Shown: positions 58,036 through 64,000 of the stretch, piece by piece | Numbering within the stretch: position 1 is the stretch's first letter | Layout of the letters: each line of letters starts with the position of its first letter | Assembly: GCA_947685225.1 (NCBI GenBank) | Contig: CANTUV010000010.1 | Location: forward strand, 248,001-312,000 | Reading direction: 5' to 3' | Length of the DNA stretch: 64,000 nucleotides | Source of the DNA: Garcia nutans | Taxonomy: Eukaryota > Streptophyta > Magnoliopsida > Malpighiales > Euphorbiaceae | Position numbers and translations under genes: made by a program | Notes under the pieces: generated by a model | Databases searched by the model: none | The model's input: the letters and a program-made list of their open reading frames with translations, nothing else | Told to the model about the DNA's origin: nothing

Positions 58036-60892
58036 ACGACCTGTACCAGATTTATGCCTGAATTAGATTTCTACTCATGTCATGGATCTAGATGGTTATT
58101 ACAACATATTTGGTGATAAAAAGTGGAAACTCATCAAAGGCTCAATTGTAGTTGCTAAAGGTAGATTGTGTTATACACTCTACAAGACTCAAGTGAATAT
58201 AGTCAAAGGTGCACTGCATACAGTTGAAGATGATATTTTACCAGACTTATGGCACAAAAAGCTGGCCATATGAGTGAGAAAGGATTATAAATTTTAGCAA
58301 AGAAGTCTCTTATTCCCTTTGCCAAAGGTATGAGTCTAAACCCTTGTGATGATTATTTATATGACAAATAACATAGAGTCTCCTTTAGTAGTTCATCTGA
58401 AATAAAAAAAATATACTTGAATTAGTTTACTCTGATGTATGTGATTCTATTAATATGAAAACTTTGGGACATAGTAGATATTTTGTTACTTTTATTGATG
58501 ATGTTTCACGAAAGGTTTGAGTGTTTTTTCTGAAATTAAACAACCAGGTTCTTCAATGCTTAAGTATTTCCATGCAATAGTGAAAAGAGAGAAGGAAACA
58601 TCCTTGAAATGTCTTCGCAATGACAATGGATGTGAATACACTTCAAAGGAGTTTGCAAATTATTGCTTAAAGCATGGAATCAGATATGAAAAGACAGTTC
58701 CTGGTACTTCACAATATAATAGTATAGTTGAAAGGACAAACAGAACTATCTTAGAGAAAGTCAAATTCATGCTGAAAATGGCTAAACTCCCTAAGCCATT
58801 TTAGGGTGAAGCACTCAACACTGCCTACTATTTGATAAATCGCTCTCCATCAGCTTCTTTAAATTTTGATGTACCTGAGAGAGTATGGTATGGAAAAGAT
58901 GTTGTTTACTCTCACTTGAAGGTATTTGGATGCAAGGTTTTTGTCCATGTAGCTAAGGAGCAGAGATAAAAAATTGATGATAGAGTTGTTCCATGCATTT
59001 TTCTATGTTATAGAGATGTAGAGTTTGGATACAAGTTATGGGATCCAGTGAAGAAGAAAGTCACCAGGTCCAAAGATGTAATCTTCCATGAACACAAGAC
59101 CTTATTGGACCCTGAGCCATCAGAGAAAATTACAAGTAGTGATGATATTCCTCTTCCTGTATTAATTTCTCCTTTAATCAGAAATGCCACAGATGAAGGA
59201 GAGTTGCTTGAAGAACATGAAATTGATGACATGTCAATACCAATTGATATTAATGATGATATCAGAAGGTCAACTAGAGCACATCATTCGTCTATCAAAT
59301 ATTCCAGTTTTGAGTATATAACAATTACTGAAGAGGAGGAGCTAGAAAGCTTTCAAGAAGTTCAAAATCATAAAGAGAAGGCTCAGTGGATGAAAGCAAT
59401 GTAGGAGGAGACGAGTTCTTTGAAAAAGAACAATACTTCTGAGCTTGTTAAATTTCCAGAAGGTAAAAAAGCCTTGAAGAACAAATGAGTGTACAAGTTT
59501 AAGATGGATGGAGAGAAGCTAGTAAAATACAAAGCTTGTTTGCTAGTAAAAGACTTTAATCGGAAGAGAGGAGTTGATTTCGATGAGATATTTTCTCATG
59601 TTGTAAAGATGAGCTCCATTCGAGTGATTCTTGGTTTGACTGCTAGCTTGGATCTTGAGCTTGAGTAGTTAGATGTGAAAATTGTATTCCTTCATGGTGA
59701 TTTTGAGGAAGAAATCTACATGAACCAACCAAAGGGATTTAAAGTAAGAGAGAAAGAACACATTGTTTGTAGATTGAAGAAGAGTCGGTATGGGTTGAAA
59801 CAGGCTCTGAGAAAATGGTATAAAAAATTTGACTCTTTCATGGTGAGCCATGGCTATACTAGAATAGAAGCAGATCATTATGTGTACTTCAAGGCATTTT
59901 CAGATGGTAAATTTGTCATTCTTTTGCTCTATATGGATGATAGGTTGATAGTAGGACAAGATGTTATAATAATTAGTGGTTTGAAAAAGGAGTTATTTGG
60001 CTCATTTGATATGAAGGATTTGGGACCAGCACAATAAATTTTAGGCATACAGATTACTCGTGATAGGAAAGCTAAGAAGTTATGGCTATCACAAGAGAAA
60101 TATGTTGAGCAGGTTCTAAGAAGATTTAATATGAAGAGTGCTAAGCTAGTTAGCACACCTCTTGCTAATCACTTTACACTTAGCAAAAAATTTTATCATT
60201 CTACACAAAAGGAAAAGGAAGAAATGGTTGTTATTCCTCACTCCTCTGTGGTTGAAAGTTTAATGTATGTTATGGTTAGCACCCAACCAGATATTGCTCA
60301 TGCTATTGGTTTTGTTAACAGATTTCTTTCGAATCCTAGTAAAGATCATTGGGAGACGGTCAAATAGATTCTAAGATATCTGAGAGGTACTTCTAAGATG
60401 TGTTTATGTTTTGGAGGCTCAAAACTGACTCTAGAATGATACGGATGAGGATGTGACAAGTGACCTTAATGGCTGAAAGTCGACTTCAGAGTATGTATTT
60501 ACTTTTGCAGGGGGGCTATATTATGGCAGTCCAAATTATAAAAGTATGTTGCTCTATCCACAACTGAGGCATAGTATATAGCTATGACTGAAGCAAGTAA
60601 AGAGATACTTTAGTTGAAAAAATTTCTAAAAGAGTTGGGGTTAAAGCAGGGTGAGTATACGATGAATTGTGATCGTCAAAGTACTCTAGATTTGAGCAAG
60701 AATACCACATACCATGGTCAAACGAAATATATTGATGTGAGATACCACTGGATTCGTGAAGTGGTGAATAATCAAGAGATATTTTTGAAAAAGATTCACA
60801 CTAATAAAAATTCAGCTGAAATGTTGACCAAAGTGGTGACTCGTGACAAGCATCAGTTCTGCACCAAGATGGTGGGACTGAATGGTAATTAA
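58036..60892 (+). pseudogene. Copia C pol remnant (integrase, RT, RNase H)
   Basis: Starts with PVPDL, the continuation of the protease, then the pre-integrase block (KGRLCYTLYKTQVNIVKGAL, LWHKKLAIxVRKDYKF). Integrase: LKCLRNDNGCEYTSKEFANY (Asp) and GTSQYNSIVERTNRTI (Glu). RT: VFLHGDFEEEIYMNQPKGFK, SRYGLKQALRKWYKKFD, and LLYMDDRLIVGQD, the YVDD box with Val to Met and the following residue changed to Arg. RNase H end: TTYHGQTKYIDVRYHWIREV and HTNKNSAEMLTKVVT. Stops at about 58271, 58801, 59401, 59487, 60036 and 60366 interrupt it. Confidence 0.85.
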
Positions 60893-60936
60893 GAAACGAA
60901 TGTGTGAACATCTCCCCATGGGTTGGAGAGAGAGAT

Positions 60937-61502
60937 TGTTGGCTCATCCAACCCATGAAAATAATGGATTTAGTAAGTTGCAATATTTTACTAGATGAAA
61001 TAATAAAAAAATGAAGAAAAATATTTACCATATTTTTTGTTGTTGTAGCCATAATTTAAATAGTAAAAGTTAAATATAAATTAGAATATTCACACATATT
61101 TGAAGGCCTATAAATAGCCTTCTTCCATTTATTTTAAAATATACAAGAGAAAAAAAACAAGAGAGGAAAAAAGATTTCAAGTAGTTTGTGAAATAAATAT
61201 TAAAGAATTATTCTCTAGTTTCTTGATATGATCATCCAAAAAGTAAAATTTTTGCTATAGATGTATTTAAATACTTTCTCCAATATTGGTGATCTCAAGT
61301 AGTCAAGTATGGATTACTTGAGAAGTTGTTGTACTTGATTTTTTTAATTAGTGAATTTTATTTTAAAGTTTGTCCCGTGGTTTTTTTCTTTATATCGGAG
61401 AATTTTCCACGTTAAATCTTGTGTCTCTTATTTTTGTAGTTATTTTTTGCTTCTTACTATTGTGTATTAATTTACACAAATAATTATTGACCAAAAATTC
61501 CA

Positions 61503-61505
<3 letters not shown>
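60937..61505 (+). repeat. Copia C 3' LTR
   Basis: TGTTGGCTC...AATTCCAACA, preceded by the purine tract GGAGAGAGAGA. It keeps GAAGGCCTATAAATAG (TATA box) about 160 bp in. More than a few substitutions from the 5' LTR, hence older than the nested insertion. Confidence 0.87.
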
Positions 61506-61538
<33 letters not shown>

Positions 61539-61550
61539 TTATGAAAAGAT
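61503..61550. repeat. (CA)n(TA)n microsatellite
   Basis: CACACACACACA followed by ATATATATATAT directly abutting the copia C 3' LTR. With the (AT)n tract at 49877-49899 it suggests insertion into a pre-existing dinucleotide tract. Confidence 0.85.
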
Positions 61551-62765
61551 TACATCAACTGTATTAATACCTGAATAATTTTTTAATATAACAAGCTTTT
61601 CAACTTTTAAAAATTATTTTATATAAATATTAATAATCATTTGAACTCTTTGAAATACTAATTTGCAAATTTAAAATCTCAAAGATTAAAAGAAATTACC
61701 ACAAGAAAAATTTTATAACTCATTGAATACTGAAATAAAATTTTATATGGAGTTAAAGAATTGCAAATTAATTAAGAAAAATGAGAGTTGCAAGTCAAAA
61801 TTCTGATTATTAGAAACCTATTAAAAACTTTAACGTGATATTATTTTTAAAATTAACGAAATCATTGGACTAAACAAAATTTCTAAACACAAAAAATAAT
61901 AAATTATAAAAAGTTCAAATATACTAAAAATAATTATTCCACAACCTTATTTTTTTCATATATTTCTAGAAAACTAACATCTTTTATGAATTGGTTTTTA
62001 GAAAACTAACATAAAACGATATAAATTTTAAGAGAACATATGAATTGGCTTTTGGAGAATTAACATAAATTTATTATTTTCTTAAGTTTCTAAGCATTAT
62101 GTATTTCACAAATTTATTTTAAAAAACCAATTCATTTTTATCCTGATAATTAATCAAATATCTTAGCATTATATATTTTATAAATTTATTATACATTTTA
62201 TAAATTTATCTTACAAATCAATTATTTTTTTTCCTAATAATTAATTTATTTCTCATATGTGAAATAAAAATTTTCAGTAATATTTATTTTCTCAGATATA
62301 TACTAAAATTATATATATATTCTAAAATTATATATATATTCTTTTTTTTTTGGCATATCCACATCTCGAACTTAATATTATACAACATTATATGCTCTTT
62401 TTTCTTTCCCATATCTAACAAAATATTAACCTTTTTTTAAGAGAAAAAATATATTAACAGTTCATTAATTCGTCAAAAATATTAACAGTTCATTAATTCT
62501 TCCAATATGATAATAGAATTTTATTCTTATTTTCTCCCACTTTAGCATAAGAAATGAAGAAAACAAATTCAAACCAGTTATTAATAGAAAATAACATAAA
62601 AGGAGTACAACAAAACATACGAAATAAACCTAACTAATTAAGCAAAAAATATAAGCTGACTAAAAAAGAGGATAAATACAAAAGAAAATTTTGGCCTAAC
62701 AATACTTTGGCCGATGGGCGGAGTTATGCTGGAGAGTGGATGGCGGCGGTTGCTGCAGGCGCGCT
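61551..62765. other. AT-rich intergenic DNA
   Basis: No gene supported. Repeated short motifs such as 'ATGAATTGG..TTTAGAAAACTAACAT' (about 61986-62060) and 'ATATTTTATAAATTTAT' appear twice or more but without ordered array. A GC-richer patch (62710-62765) follows the candidate last exon below and may be its 3' UTR. Confidence 0.45.
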
Positions 62766-62840
62766 CTAAGTTTTGCGGAAAAATTTCTTATAAATTGCAG
62801 CTGGTTTGGTGCGTAGATAAGGTAACACGTCGTAAATTAC
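62766..62840 (-). CDS. Candidate last exon of an unrecognised minus-strand gene
   Basis: An acceptor TATTCCGCAG is followed by 24 codons and a TAG. The peptide (VIYDVLPYLRTKPAAIY, then a basic KKFFRKT end) has natural codon use and sits in a locally GC-richer patch, unlike the AT-rich surroundings. The remaining exons should lie at higher coordinates. A possible coding patch on the same strand at about 62994-63075 (GELALAAALVVLENPFYPIG) may belong, but no donor joins the two convincingly. I do not recognise the family. Confidence 0.3.
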   Translation of the reverse strand, partial: VIYDVLPYLRTKPAAIYKKFFRKT

Positions 62841-63589
62841 CTGCGGAATATAAAATTTTTAATATTATTATTATTATTTTCAAGTCCTAAAGATAATATA
62901 TACTATACTAATTGTTTAATTCTTTTACATATATGATCTAATATATCCAAAAATCTGATTTTTTGTAATAAAAAAATATTTATATAGTTATAGTCTGAAA
63001 ATCCAATTGGGTAAAATGGGTTTTCCAATACGACCAGTGCAGCAGCCAATGCCAATTCGCCATCTTTGTTTGACTGTTTTCCATCTGTTCTATTCTATGT
63101 TTTGTCTATTTCATTTGGTTTCATGTTTTTTGTCCTAAATGTGGCGTCTGTTGCATTTGGCTTTATCCCATGGCTCTCTTTTATCTCTTGAATTTTCTTT
63201 TTCTGCAATTCTTTTTTGGGATTGTCTAGAAAGTTTTTCTTCTACCTTATTTTGTTTTTCCCCAGAAGACAATTATTAAATGGAGGACAGGATGGATGAG
63301 CATTCTATTCTTAATTAAAATCTCAAGTTTATAATTAATGTTAGTAAAAATTAAATTAATTTTTTATCAATAATATATATATAGTTTGTAAATAATTATA
63401 TTTTTTTTTTGAATAGATTGTAAATAATTATATTAATAATTATATCAGAAATATTTTCAGAAAAGAAAGATGGGTCATAATAAACACACTTAAATATCAA
63501 ATCTTTTCTTAAATAGAATTTTTCTAAACATACAATTAATAGCACAAAATATCATTATAATTATACATCAAAATAGTTATTAAATAATT
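62841..63589. other. Possible intron and intergenic DNA
   Basis: Contains an (ATT)n tract just upstream of the candidate exon, the possible coding patch near 62994-63075 (minus strand) and a T-rich stretch 63060-63260. Nothing else is supported. Confidence 0.35.
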
Positions 63590-64000
63590 AATAAAGAGAA
63601 TATCAAAATATAACGAGATTCGGCTAATTTTATCTATATTCTCGGACACCACTAAAATACTTTTACTAATATCAAGAAAAATAATACAAAAGAGAGAGAA
63701 GATATAATTATTTTGGGATGGATTTGCTAAAGGAGGGAGAGGTCCCTTTTATAGCAAAAATCACCTCAAAAAAATCTCACATCTTTTAATATGAGATAAA
63801 TAGCAAAAACTAATAATTTTTCACCTTAGCTATTTTTCTATTTACAATATGTAAATATTCTCTCAAAAGAAATAATTTTTAGTAGTGTCTCCAATTGCGC
63901 TGTGAACCGCTCATGTTTAATTCCTCAAAATATTGATCAAGTCCAAACAATGGTTGAACTAGATAGCTGTCACCACTTTTGTCAATATGTCTGCGGATTG
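63590..64000 (-). mobile_element. Copia D: 3' end of a minus-strand copia element running off the window
   Basis: The last 100 bases encode, on the minus strand, NPADILTKVVTA and FNHCLDLINIL, the C-terminal end of a Tnt1-like polyprotein, broken by a stop. Below it lies LTR-like sequence with a TATAAAAG box (63746-63753, minus strand) and the layout of the copia A LTR. The LTR end is not resolved, so the left boundary is approximate. Confidence 0.65.

Larger units (their letters stand above)
49898..61505 (+). mobile_element. Copia C: Tnt1/Tork-like Ty1/copia retrotransposon, split by a nested element
   Basis: LTRs 49898-50460 and 60937-61505, initiator-Met primer site, purine tract GGTTGGAGAGAGAGA before the 3' LTR, and gag, protease, integrase, RT and RNase H on the plus strand. 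Removing the nested element (51579-58035 plus one 5-bp duplication) leaves about 5.1 kb, the usual size. Coding frames contain stops and altered catalytic residues. No target duplication is evident because both flanks are microsatellite DNA ((AT)n left, (CA)n(TA)n right). Confidence 0.88.

Noticed and set aside
1..64000. tRNA, rRNA or organellar insertion
   Set aside because: No cloverleaf, rRNA core or chloroplast/mitochondrial gene sequence was recognised; the tRNA-like matches are short primer sites of LTR elements.

Overview
The window is nuclear DNA of a flowering plant, most likely a eudicot. It is strongly AT-rich, has GT-AG spliced genes, plant-specific families (a GUB_WAK/WAK_assoc receptor-like kinase and a CBP60 calmodulin-binding protein) and nested Ty1/copia, Ty3/gypsy (Tat/Ogre-like) and hAT elements. 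I cannot fix the species from sequence alone. I see no bacterial, organellar or viral genome features.

Layout. 1-1158: gene-free 3' flank. 1159-3536 (-): an LRK10-type receptor-like kinase with signal peptide, extracellular domains, one intron, transmembrane segment and kinase, killed by two in-frame stops and two single-base frameshifts. About 4160-24121 (+): a decayed, 5'-truncated Tat-lineage gypsy element (EL1) with gag, protease, RT, RNase H, integrase, a 57-bp minisatellite, an antisense spliced ORF and a 3' LTR. A second Tat-lineage element (EL2, 12356-23700) sits in EL1 exactly at the polypurine tract/3' LTR junction. 24602-29808 (-): a Tork/Tnt1-like copia element (copia A). 32470-35037 (-): a 3'-truncated hAT transposase gene with an internal tandem duplication. 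36419-43057 (-): a short-LTR copia element (copia B) that took at least four insertions: three hAT-type MITEs with perfect 8-bp target-site duplications and one probable 2.2-kb solo LTR. 43655-48311 (-): an apparently intact seven-exon CBP60 gene, the only convincing functional host gene. 49898-61505 (+): a Tnt1-like copia element (copia C) split by a young non-autonomous LTR element (51579-58035) whose long LTRs carry an array of GACACGGCC/GGCCGTGTC palindromes and whose interior encodes only a zinc-knuckle gag-like protein. 62766-62840 (-): a possible last exon of an unrecognised gene. 63590-64000 (-): start of another copia element that runs off the window.

How it fits together. Host genes are islands in a retrotransposon bed. 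Nesting gives a relative chronology: EL1 before EL2; copia B before its hAT and solo-LTR insertions; copia C before the non-autonomous element, whose LTRs differ by about 30 substitutions and two small indels by eye. I found no credible new defence or metabolic system. The most unusual items are the palindrome-studded LTRs of the gag-only element, the spliced antisense gene in EL1, the telo-box-rich LTRs of EL2 and the insertion cluster in copia B.
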